A stretch of 13,355 nt of DNA from an uncultured Clostridia bacterium (lineage in GTDB: Bacteria; Bacillota; Clostridia; Christensenellales; Aristaeellaceae), in assembly GCA_934615235.1 (NCBI GenBank), contig CAKTTL010000080.1, forward strand, positions 1-13,355. The letters run 5' to 3'. This document shows, in pieces, positions 1 to 6,633 of this stretch. The translations under genes and the position numbers were made by a program. The stretch's first letter is position 1; every line of letters begins with the position of its first letter. Below the pieces are notes generated by a model that had not been told where the DNA came from, did not search any database, and saw nothing but the letters and a program-made list of their open reading frames with translations.

Positions 1-2
1 GG

Positions 3-29
3 CCCCCCGCCCCCCAAGCCCCCCACCCC
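3..29 (-). other. G-quadruplex-like motif in the tail of the transporter/PHP operon
   Basis: Four C-runs on the plus strand (3-8, 10-15, 19-24, 26-29) are separated by 1 to 3 bases. The minus strand therefore reads G4-T-G6-CTT-G6-C-G6, which fits the usual G-quadruplex pattern of four G-runs with short loops. It lies about 130 bases past the PHP stop codon in the direction of transcription, beyond three hairpins. It could pause or stop RNA polymerase, or simply be part of a dispersed intergenic repeat. The pattern is seen directly; folding in the cell is inference. Confidence 0.6.
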
Positions 30-42
30 TAAGAAAGCCACT
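11..42. repeat. Degenerate copy of an intergenic repeat also seen at 10203-10235
   Basis: A C-run block followed by CTAAGAAAGCCACTT resembles the C-run block followed by CTAAAGAAAGCCGCTTT at 10203-10235. Both copies are in non-coding DNA beside gene ends and have the same orientation on the plus strand. Two imperfect copies in 13 kb suggest a dispersed intergenic repeat family in this genome, but two copies alone do not prove it. Confidence 0.4.
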
Positions 43-70
43 TCAACTCAAAATTAGTTTCTCCCCAAAT

Positions 71-158
71 TGAGCGCGCCCGCAGGGCACGCTCAAAAGC
101 GGAGGTGCAGGAGGCACTGCCTCCTGCCGGGGAGTCCAGAGGGGCAGAGCCCCTCTGG
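71..158 (-). terminator. Three tandem hairpins after the PHP gene; possible termination or mRNA-protecting region
   Basis: The first hairpin met by transcription, at 136-158, has a perfect 10-bp stem (CCAGAGGGGC with its complement) and a 3-nt loop, and begins three bases after the stop codon. The second, about 108-128, is a near-perfect palindrome centred on GGCACTGCC. The third, 71-95, pairs TGAGCG/CGCTCA and GCCC/GGGC with one mismatch and a 3-nt loop. None is followed by a real U-tract, so they do not form a classic intrinsic terminator. They may shield the 3' end, cause polymerase pausing, or be repeat-derived. The rest of 1-160 holds no credible gene. Confidence 0.5.
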
Positions 159-160
159 CG

Positions 161-1090
161 TCACCCCTCAAAGAAAATCGGGTTTGTCCAGGCGCGGCGA
201 CCCTGCGCGTCCTTGACGACGGCGCGGACATAGCGAACGTCTTCGCCGCGGCAGAGACGGAATTCGGCGTGGGTGAGGGTTTCCTCGCCCTCGGCGGGAC
301 GCACGGCCGCATAGGGCGCGCGCAGATGGCGCAGGACGATGGACTGAACCGGCGAACATTCGACGTGTACGGTGTCGCCGTCGATGTAGAAATCGTGGAT
401 TTCCGGGCCGCAGGAGGAGTAGAACGCGCCGCGCGCCAGCGCGGAAAGAATCGCGTCCGCGTTGTTTTCGCTGTTGACCATGACCCAGCCCTTGCAGTGC
501 TGGTTCATTGCGTGGCCGTCGTCCGTGGCGACGCCGAAGATGCGCTGACCCTGCGCGAGCAGCTCGTCCCAGTAGGGGGCGTTGGAGTCGAGATCGTCTT
601 CCATAACGCTGCCGGTGTTCCAGATTTCCATGGCGAAGTTGCCGCGCAGCATTTCAAACTCGCGCGCCGGGGTGCCGCTCCATTCGGGGTGGCAGTAGAT
701 GGTCAGGTTGTTGTTCGCATGCACCCAGTCGAGCACCTCCTGCGTGCCGGCGGGATCGTCGCCGTAAAAGCGGTCGAAACGGTCATCCTGGTTGAAGCCG
801 TTGCCGTGCGCTTTTTCCGGGCCGATGCAGACGATGTGGTGGCAGTGCACGCGCGCGGTCGGGAAGCTGCGGTCAAGCTCCATGCCGCCGAGGATGGTCA
901 TGGGCACGTCGGCGAAATTCTGATAATTGTAAATACGGTGATCGGTCAGCGCCATGAAATCATAGCCGTTTTGCGCGTGCAGGCGGATGACCTCCTCCGG
1001 CGTGCCCTTGCCGTCGGAGCGGGTGGTGTGGCAGTGCAGCGCCCCCTTCAGAGGACGGCCTGCGTTTTCAAAAGCAGCCTGTCGAGTCAT
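161..1090 (-). CDS. PHP-domain metal-dependent phosphoesterase/hydrolase, last gene of the ABC importer operon
   Basis: This 309-residue cytoplasmic protein shows the metal-binding motifs of the PHP (polymerase and histidinol phosphatase) superfamily: HCH at 19-21 followed by D26, TDH with D50/H51, GGME with E71, H84/H85, CHPEW with H134, and TDDGH with D191/H193 near the end of the barrel. PHP enzymes use two or three metal ions to hydrolyse phosphate esters or related bonds; the substrate here cannot be read from sequence. Residues after about 225 form a short extra beta-rich tail, as in many stand-alone PHP proteins. The start is supported by AAAGGAGGT seven bases upstream of the ATG. Only 39 bases separate it from the ATPase gene upstream, so it is almost certainly co-transcribed with the transporter. 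It may process the imported solute, but that is inference. Confidence 0.88.
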   Translation of the reverse strand: MTRQAAFENAGRPLKGALHCHTTRSDGKGTPEEVIRLHAQNGYDFMALTDHRIYNYQNFADVPMTILGGMELDRSFPTARVHCHHIVCIGPEKAHGNGFNQDDRFDRFYGDDPAGTQEVLDWVHANNNLTIYCHPEWSGTPAREFEMLRGNFAMEIWNTGSVMEDDLDSNAPYWDELLAQGQRIFGVATDDGHAMNQHCKGWVMVNSENNADAILSALARGAFYSSCGPEIHDFYIDGDTVHVECSPVQSIVLRHLRAPYAAVRPAEGEETLTHAEFRLCRGEDVRYVRAVVKDAQGRRAWTNPIFFEG

Positions 1091-1129
1091 GAAAGTACCT
1101 CCTTTTATAAACGGACCGCTTGCGCGGTT

Positions 1130-2080
1130 TTATGCTCTGTGACACGCGACCAGCCGTCCCGAGACTTCGCGCAGGCGCGGCGCTTCCGTGCGGCACCGGT
1201 CGGTCGCATAGGGGCAGCGGGTGTGAAACCGGCAGCCGCCGGGCGGATTGATGGGGCTGGGCAGATCGCCCGAGAGCAGCATCCGTTCTTCGCCGCGCGT
1301 GCGCGGGTCGGGCTTCGGGATCGCGTCCAGCAGGAAGCGCGTATAGGGATGCAGCGGGTTTTCATAAACGCCGGCGGTGTCTCCCAGCTCGCAGAGCGAG
1401 CCTAAAAACATCACGCACACGCGATCGGACAGAAACCGCACGACGGACAGATCGTGGCTGATAAACAGATACGTCAGCCCACGCTCGCGCTGCAGCGATT
1501 TGAGCAGGTTGAGAATCTGATTCTGCACCGATACGTCCAGCGCGGAGACCGGCTCGTCGCAGACGATCAGATCCGGATCGAGCGCGATGGCGCGGGCGAT
1601 GCCGACGCGCTGGCGCTGCCCGCCGGAAAACTGGTGCGGATAGCGGTCGCGGTATTCGCGCGGGATGCCGACCGCGTCCAGCAGCGCGCCCACGCGCGCG
1701 GAAAGCTCCTCGCGGGTTTTGCAGACCTTGTAGGTTTTCAACGGCTCGGCGACGATTTCCTGCACCGTCATGCGCGGATCGAGCGAGGCGTAGGGATCCT
1801 GAAAGATCATCTGCATCCGGCGGCGATAAGCGCGAAAAGCCCTTTCGCCAAGCCCCGTGATGGGCGCGCCCTCGAACCGCACCTCGCCTGCCGTGGGCGG
1901 GTTCAGGCCGATCAGCGCGCGGCCGAGCGTCGACTTGCCGCAGCCGGACTCGCCCACCAGCCCCAGCGTTTCGCCGCGGAAAATCTGTAGCGATACGTCT
2001 GAAACGGCGTGGACCTTTTTGCCGCTGGCAAGCCTGTATTCTTTCGTGAGGCCGGTCGCCTCGATCAGCGGTGTGTTCAT
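1130..2080 (-). CDS. Opp/Dpp-type ABC importer ATPase (OppF/DppF-like)
   Basis: A 316-residue nucleotide-binding subunit that powers uptake together with its partner ATPase. It has Walker A GESGCGKS at 43-50, the Q-loop near FQDP at 93-96, the ABC signature FSGGQRQR at 151-158, Walker B LIVCDEP at 171-177 and the H-loop at SHD 208-210. The C-terminal peptide-importer extension carries the pattern GCRFHTRCP...C...C (C283, C289, C296, C313), typical of OppD/OppF-family ATPases and in some relatives linked to an iron-sulfur cluster. The ATG was chosen because it overlaps the upstream ATPase stop as ATGA and is preceded by GGAGGG; an in-frame start 30 codons upstream would lie deep inside that gene. 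The overlap implies translational coupling. The substrate is unknown, so no gene symbol is given. Confidence 0.95.
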   Translation of the reverse strand: MNTPLIEATGLTKEYRLASGKKVHAVSDVSLQIFRGETLGLVGESGCGKSTLGRALIGLNPPTAGEVRFEGAPITGLGERAFRAYRRRMQMIFQDPYASLDPRMTVQEIVAEPLKTYKVCKTREELSARVGALLDAVGIPREYRDRYPHQFSGGQRQRVGIARAIALDPDLIVCDEPVSALDVSVQNQILNLLKSLQRERGLTYLFISHDLSVVRFLSDRVCVMFLGSLCELGDTAGVYENPLHPYTRFLLDAIPKPDPRTRGEERMLLSGDLPSPINPPGGCRFHTRCPYATDRCRTEAPRLREVSGRLVACHRA

Positions 2081-3054
2081 AGCGTCCCTCCGCTCTTTGC
2101 GCAGCGTACCCGGTGACCGGGCGCGGCTTCGATAAGCTCCGGCACGGCGGCCAGGCAGCGCACGCAGCATTCGCCGCAGCGCGGCGCAAAGCTGCAGCCC
2201 TCCGGCAGGTGCAGAAGGTTCGGCACCGCGCCGGGAATCGTCTCAAGCACCGGCTCGCCGCCGCCCAGCGAGGCGACCGAGGCGAGCAGCCCGCGCGTGT
2301 ACGGGTGCAGCGGGCGCGCGAACAGCTCGAACGTTTCCGCCTGCTCGACGACGCGGCCGGCATAGAGGACGTAAACCAGATCGCAGACCTGCGCGATAAC
2401 GCCCAGATTATGCGAGATGAGCAGGATGCTCGTGCCGTTTTCGTCGCGCAGGGTCTGCATCAGGCGCAGAATCTGCGCTTCAACCGTCACGTCCAGCGCC
2501 GTCGTCGGCTCGTCCGCGATGAGCAGCTTCGGCTTGCAGATCATCGCCATGGCGATCATTACGCGCTGACGCAGGCCGCCGGAAAGCTCGTGCGGATAAC
2601 ATTCGTACCGCCGCTCCGGCTCGGAAATGCCGACCTGCTCGAAGACGCGCAGCACTTCGGCCTTCGCCTCTTTCCGGGAAACGCCGCGCCGGTGCAAAAG
2701 CACCGCCTCGCGCACCTGCCGGCCGACTTTCATCACCGGGTTCAGGCTTGTCATCGGTTCCTGGAAGATCATTGAAAGCTCCTGCCCGCGCACGGCGGCC
2801 ATTTCGCGCTCGGAAAGCGTCGTCAGTTCGCGGCCGCACAGCTTCACGCTGCCGCCGGTGATGCGCCCCGGATATTTCAAAAGCCGCATCACAGCGCGCG
2901 CCGTCATGCTCTTGCCGCAGCCCGATTCGCCCACCACGCCTACGATTTTGCCCGCGGGCACGTTCAGCGTCACGTCGTCGACGGCCTTGATTTCGCCCTG
3001 ACGCGTAAAGAAGGAAGCGCGAAGATTTTTTACCTGCAGCGTATCGTTTTCCAT
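2077..3054 (-). CDS. Opp/Dpp-type ABC importer ATPase (OppD/DppD-like)
   Basis: A 325-residue ATPase that pairs with the downstream OppF-like subunit. It shows Walker A GESGCGKS at 42-49, Q-loop FQEP at 97-100, signature LSGGLRQR at 157-164, Walker B LLIADEP at 177-183 and H-loop SHN at 214-216. The C-terminal oligopeptide-transporter extension is cysteine-rich: C287, C293, C296, C297, C300 and C318. That includes the GCxFxPRC pattern of this family, plus a double Cys that is less usual. The start ATG is set by AAAGGAGGA a few bases upstream and by the N-terminal length of the family; a longer reading frame would run back into the permease gene. The stop overlaps the next start by four bases. 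Confidence 0.95.
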   Translation of the reverse strand: MENDTLQVKNLRASFFTRQGEIKAVDDVTLNVPAGKIVGVVGESGCGKSMTARAVMRLLKYPGRITGGSVKLCGRELTTLSEREMAAVRGQELSMIFQEPMTSLNPVMKVGRQVREAVLLHRRGVSRKEAKAEVLRVFEQVGISEPERRYECYPHELSGGLRQRVMIAMAMICKPKLLIADEPTTALDVTVEAQILRLMQTLRDENGTSILLISHNLGVIAQVCDLVYVLYAGRVVEQAETFELFARPLHPYTRGLLASVASLGGGEPVLETIPGAVPNLLHLPEGCSFAPRCGECCVRCLAAVPELIEAAPGHRVRCAKSGGTL

Positions 3055-3067
3055 CGCCGTTCCTCCT

Positions 3068-3919
3068 TTACCGGTTTTGCAGATGCGGGTCGAGCACGTC
3101 GCGCAGGCCGTCGCCGAGGAAGTTGAACGCCAGCACAATCAGAATAATCGCGACGCAGGGCGAAAGGCTCAGCCAGGGCTGACTGTAGAGAAACTGCCGT
3201 CCGGTGTTGACCATCAGCCCCCACGAGGCCTGCGGCGCCTTGATGCCGATGCCCAGAAAGCTCAGCGAGCTTTCGGAAAGAATCGCGGAGGGGATATTGA
3301 GCGTGAAGAGCACGATCAGCGAAGGAAGGCAGTTGGGCAGGATATGCCGCAGCATGATCGTCAGCTTGTTCACGCCGATCGACCGCGCGGCCTCGACGTA
3401 TTCGCTCTCCTTGAGCTTGAGCGTTTCCGAGCGGACGATGCGCGCCACGCTCGCCCAGTTGACGAGCGCCAGCGCGAGGAAGATGTTGATGATGCCGTCG
3501 CCCAGCGTGTACATGATGACCATCGCCAGCAGCATGGAGGGAAAGGCCAGCATGATATCGGCCAGGCGCATGATGACCGCGTCCGTCTTCCCGCCGAAAT
3601 AGCCCGCGAGAATGCCCAGCGCCGCGCCGAGGAGCATCGAGGCGATCGTCGGCACTACGCCGACGAGCAGCGACACGCGGCTGCCGTAGAGCATGCGGGT
3701 GAGAATATCGCGCCCGGCCTCGTCCGTGCCGAGCAGATGTGCGCGCGAGGGGGCGGACAGGCGGTTGAGCAGATCCATCTCGTCGAAGCTGTACGGCGTG
3801 AGCAGCGGCGCGAAAATCGCCGCAAGCGCAAAGAGCGCAATCAGCACGGCCGATGCGACGGCCAGCTTGTTTTCGCGGCAAAGCCGCGCAAAAACGCCGC
3901 GGAAGCCTTTTTCGTTCAT
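3068..3919 (-). CDS. ABC importer permease, OppC/DppC-like
   Basis: A 283-residue inner membrane subunit of the binding-protein-dependent transport permease family. The N-terminal helix lies at about 19-41, followed by the OppC-type stretch HLLGTDEAGRDILTR at 61-75. Further helices are at about 82-107, 122-152, 199-225 and 251-270. The EAA loop that docks to the ATPases is at 174-196 (EYVEAARSIG...ILPN). Length and order match DppC/OppC. AAAGGAGGC sits upstream of the ATG, three bases separate it from the partner permease's stop, and the downstream ATPase gene begins after a 13-base gap. It forms the membrane channel with the other permease. Confidence 0.95.
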   Translation of the reverse strand: MNEKGFRGVFARLCRENKLAVASAVLIALFALAAIFAPLLTPYSFDEMDLLNRLSAPSRAHLLGTDEAGRDILTRMLYGSRVSLLVGVVPTIASMLLGAALGILAGYFGGKTDAVIMRLADIMLAFPSMLLAMVIMYTLGDGIINIFLALALVNWASVARIVRSETLKLKESEYVEAARSIGVNKLTIMLRHILPNCLPSLIVLFTLNIPSAILSESSLSFLGIGIKAPQASWGLMVNTGRQFLYSQPWLSLSPCVAIILIVLAFNFLGDGLRDVLDPHLQNR

Positions 3920-3922
3920 CTT

Positions 3923-4846
3923 TCAGGCCTCCTTTCGAATGCGCGGGTCGAGGACGGCGTAGAGACAGTCGGCCGCGAGATTGCCGAGAACGACCAGCAG
4001 CGTAGAAAACAGCACCGTTCCCTGCAGGAGCGGAATGTCGCGCCCTTCGATGGCCTGCACGGCCAGCCGGCCCACGCCGTTGACGGAGAACACCGTCTCG
4101 CAGATGACCGCGCCGGAAAGGAGCGAGGAGAGCTGCACCGCCATCATCGTCACGACCGGCAAAAGCGCGTTACGCAGCGCGTGTACGGCGATTACGCCCA
4201 GCTGGCGGCGGCCCTTGGCGCGCGCGGTGTCGATGTAATCCTCCTGCAGCACTTCCACGAGCGTGGAGCGCGTCAGCCGGGCGACGCTGCCCGCGCTGTT
4301 CCAGCCCAGCGCGATGGCGGGCAGGACGTAGCCCTTCCACGAGGAAACGCCGGAAATGGGGAAGAGCTTGAGCTTGTACGCCAGCAGGTATTGCAGCACC
4401 ATCGCCGCCATGAAAACGGGCATCGATACGCCCAGCAGAGAAAAGCCCATGAAAAGATGATCGAGCAGGCCGTTTTTCTTTACGGCTGCGATGATTCCGC
4501 ACAGGATGCCGACCACCCACGCCACCGCCGCCGCCGCCAGCGCCAGCCGCACGGTGTTGGGAAAGGCCGCGGCGATCAGCTCGGAGACGCTGCGGTTGAG
4601 CGAGTAGCTTGTGCCGAAATCGCCGCGCAGCGCGCCGGTGAGATACCGCCAGAACTGCACGGGCACGGGCTGATCGAGCCCCAGCTCGCGCGTCATCCGC
4701 TCGACGGCTTCGGCGTTGACATGCTCGCCCATCATCGTGGTGACGGCGTTGCCGGGCACGATGCGCAGCATGACGAAAATCAGAAACGCCACGCCGATGA
4801 GCACCACCAGCGTCTGCAGGACTCTTGTGAGAATGTTCTTTGCCAT
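3923..4846 (-). CDS. ABC importer permease, OppB/DppB-like
   Basis: A 307-residue polytopic membrane protein, the usual length for DppB/OppB. It has an N-terminal helix at about 8-30 followed by the RIVPGNA segment. After a roughly 65-residue extracellular stretch containing GDFGTSY come five more helices, at about 99-121, 131-156, 172-188, 226-250 and 276-296. The EAA motif DYIDTARAKG...HALRNALLP at 203-230 contacts the ATPase subunits. The start is supported by AAAGGGG upstream. It is the first permease gene after the binding-protein gene, from which it is separated by about 93 bases containing a strong hairpin. Confidence 0.95.
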   Translation of the reverse strand: MAKNILTRVLQTLVVLIGVAFLIFVMLRIVPGNAVTTMMGEHVNAEAVERMTRELGLDQPVPVQFWRYLTGALRGDFGTSYSLNRSVSELIAAAFPNTVRLALAAAAVAWVVGILCGIIAAVKKNGLLDHLFMGFSLLGVSMPVFMAAMVLQYLLAYKLKLFPISGVSSWKGYVLPAIALGWNSAGSVARLTRSTLVEVLQEDYIDTARAKGRRQLGVIAVHALRNALLPVVTMMAVQLSSLLSGAVICETVFSVNGVGRLAVQAIEGRDIPLLQGTVLFSTLLVVLGNLAADCLYAVLDPRIRKEA

Positions 4847-4873
4847 GGTTTTCCCCTTTAATAGATGCAGCAG

Positions 4874-4899
4874 GGACGCCCGGGGGATCCCGAGCGTCC
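4874..4899 (-). other. Stable hairpin between binding-protein and permease genes
   Basis: GGACGC (4874-4879) pairs with GCGTCC (4894-4899) and CGGG (4881-4884) with CCCG (4889-4892). There is one C/A mismatch and a 4-nt loop. A smaller hairpin, GCGGC-gaa-GCCGC, lies at 4916-4928, closer to the binding-protein stop. On the transcribed strand no U-run follows, so full termination is unlikely. Stem-loops in this position in ABC operons are known to stabilise the upstream message or reduce read-through, giving excess binding protein over membrane subunits; that role here is inference. Confidence 0.6.
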
Positions 4900-4939
4900 G
4901 AATACTGTTTTCAGCGCGGCGAAGCCGCTTTATTTTCTC

Positions 4940-6529
4940 TTACTTCAGCACGACGTCCTTCGCGTAGAAGTTGCTGTAGCCCGCCCAGTAGGGGGTGAAG
5001 CTTTCCACGCGCTCGCCTACGGCGAAGAGGTGGACGTTGCCCAGCAGCGGCACCCAGGCCGCGTCTTCTTCGACGATCTGCTTTTCCAGCGCCTGATATT
5101 CGGCCATGCGCTCCGCGTCGTCGGTGATGGAGGAAGCGGCGGCGACGCGCGCCATCACTTCTTCGTTGGCGTAGTTCAGGCTGCGGATGGAGGTTTTGGC
5201 GGCGCTGCCGAAGAAGGTGTACATGATGTTGGCCGGATCGTTGTAGTCCATCGTCCAGTTGGCGATGAAGGAATCCATCTCGCCCGCCTTGCGCAGGTCG
5301 AGCCAGGAGGATTCGTCGTACGCCTTGATCGTCGCGTTCACGCCGATTGCCTGCAGATTCTGCTGCACAACCTGGTAAACCAGCTGCGTGTTGCTCGAGG
5401 AGGAAGAATCCATCGCCAGCTCGAAGCTGATCTGGCCGTCGGAGTAGCCCGCCTCGGCAAGCAGCGCCTTCGCCGCGTCCGGATCGTACGCCGGGCGCTG
5501 GAGGTCTTTGTTGAAGCCCCACACGCCTTCGGGGATGACGCCGTTTTCAACGATCGCGTCGCCGGAGTAGATCGAGGCGACGATCGCATCTACGTTAATC
5601 GCCATCTGGACGGCTTTGCGCACGCGCACGTCGGAGAGGAATTCGTTTTTTGCGTTCAGCGCCATGTACGTCAGACCCACGCGGGAGCAGCGGACGAGCT
5701 TGTCGGCGTAGAGCGTTTTGTAGGTGGAGGCGACGATGGTGGAATCGAGCGATTCGAGGTCGATGATGTCCAGCTCGCCGTTCTGATACATCAGGTTCTG
5801 CGTGGAAGCGTCCGGGATGATGGAGACGATCATCTTCCGGACGGAAGGCGCGTCTCCCCAGTATTTGTCGTTGTACTCGAGCGTGTAGTGATCGTTGACG
5901 ACCCACTCGGTTACCTTGTACGGGCCGGTGCCGATCGTATCCTCGCAGGCGAGGCCGAAGTTTTCAACCGTTTCCATCGTTTCCCTGTCCACGATGGACA
6001 TTGCGGGGCCGGTCAGCTCGGCGAGGAAGCCGGCGTTGGCGGCGGCGAGGGTGACGGTAAAGTGCATGTCGTCGAGCACGGTGAAGCCGGAAAGCGTATC
6101 CGCTTCGCCGTCCTGCAGCGCCTTCGCGCCTTCGACCTCGAGCGGCACGTCGTCGTTCACGCCGCCGGCGGTGAGCAGACGCTCGAAGGTGTACTGCACG
6201 TCGGACGCGGTCAGCGCGCTGCCGTTGGAGAAGACGACGCCGCTGCGCAGCGTGAAGGTGTAGGTGCGGCCGTCGTCAGAGACGGTGTAGCTCTCGCACA
6301 GGCTGGGCACGACGGCGGTGCTGCCGTCCTCCTGCACGACGGATTCGAACAGCCGGTCGAAAATGTTCATGGGCACCATGTAGTTGTCCGTCGTCTGCGC
6401 GACGTCCATGGTGGAGATATCATACAGGGCCGCTACGCGGAGCAGCCCGTCTTCCGCCGGAATCTCTGCGAAAGCCGCCGCGGTCATCGTCAGAATGAGG
6501 GCGAAGAGAAACGCTGCAATTTTTTTCAT
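4940..6529 (-). CDS. Extracytoplasmic solute-binding protein, family 5 (peptide/nickel-type)
   Basis: A 529-residue binding protein that delivers the solute to the importer. It starts with a clear Sec signal peptide: MKK, a hydrophobic stretch to about residue 19, then AFA with probable cleavage after A21. The mature part has the family 5 features (SBP_bac_5): an N-terminal segment around DNYMVPMNIFDRLFE, PSLCESYTVSDDGRTYTF, and LTASDVQYTFERLL. Further on come GTGPYKV, the conserved region RVRKAVQMAIN and the lid-type C-terminal domain. There is no lipobox cysteine near the signal peptide, unusual for a Gram-positive binding protein. Start support is GGAGGTTAAGCT before the ATG. It is the first gene of the operon, about 22 bases from a likely transcription start. 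The ligand (peptide, nickel or another small molecule) cannot be decided from sequence. Confidence 0.94.
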   Translation of the reverse strand: MKKIAAFLFALILTMTAAAFAEIPAEDGLLRVAALYDISTMDVAQTTDNYMVPMNIFDRLFESVVQEDGSTAVVPSLCESYTVSDDGRTYTFTLRSGVVFSNGSALTASDVQYTFERLLTAGGVNDDVPLEVEGAKALQDGEADTLSGFTVLDDMHFTVTLAAANAGFLAELTGPAMSIVDRETMETVENFGLACEDTIGTGPYKVTEWVVNDHYTLEYNDKYWGDAPSVRKMIVSIIPDASTQNLMYQNGELDIIDLESLDSTIVASTYKTLYADKLVRCSRVGLTYMALNAKNEFLSDVRVRKAVQMAINVDAIVASIYSGDAIVENGVIPEGVWGFNKDLQRPAYDPDAAKALLAEAGYSDGQISFELAMDSSSSSNTQLVYQVVQQNLQAIGVNATIKAYDESSWLDLRKAGEMDSFIANWTMDYNDPANIMYTFFGSAAKTSIRSLNYANEEVMARVAAASSITDDAERMAEYQALEKQIVEEDAAWVPLLGNVHLFAVGERVESFTPYWAGYSNFYAKDVVLK

Positions 6530-6558
6530 AGCTTAACCTCCGTGGATTTGATGAGCTT

Positions 6559-6571
6559 ATTATAAAGAGCA
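6559..6571 (-). promoter_or_regulatory. Probable promoter of the importer operon
   Basis: A perfect TATAAT -10 element (read on the minus strand, 6559-6564) lies 30 bases before the binding-protein ATG. No good -35 hexamer is at the ideal distance; the corresponding area is AT-rich and touches the U-tract side of the preceding terminator. AAAGAGCA occurs at 6564-6571 and again at 6585-6592, 21 bases apart, about two helical turns. That could be an operator or a by-product of the terminator sequence. Confidence 0.5.
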
Positions 6572-6583
6572 GTATATTCAATT

Positions 6584-6627
6584 AAAAGAGCATTTTCTGC
6601 AAATGATACTGCAAAAAATGCTCTTTT
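6584..6627 (-). terminator. Intrinsic terminator of the polyphosphate/CotH operon
   Basis: An 18-nt inverted repeat (6584-6601 and 6610-6627, 17 of 18 positions paired) has an 8-nt loop and is flanked by A-run and T-run ends. It begins seven bases after the CotH stop codon. In the direction of transcription the stem ends in CTCTTTT, giving the U-tract. Its near symmetry could let it work in both directions, but nothing is transcribed towards it from the other side here. Confidence 0.88.
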
Positions 6628-6633
6628 GGAAAT

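Noticed and set aside
43..312. 89-codon minus-strand frame through the hairpin tail
   Set aside because: It crosses all three hairpins, overlaps the 3' end of the PHP gene and has a Pro/Arg-rich, motif-free translation.
269..1405. Long plus-strand reading frame opposite the PHP and OppF-like genes
   Set aside because: It mirrors the codon pattern of real genes on the other strand, is Ala/Val/Arg/Asp-rich without any family motif, and spans two clear genes.
3077..4861. 594-codon plus-strand reading frame opposite the permeases
   Set aside because: Its His/Arg/Gln-rich composition is an antisense shadow of hydrophobic permease codons in GC-rich DNA; no domain is recognisable.
4865..6565. 566-codon plus-strand reading frame opposite the binding-protein gene
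   Set aside because: It is antisense to a gene with signal peptide, family motifs and ribosome site; the frame has none.
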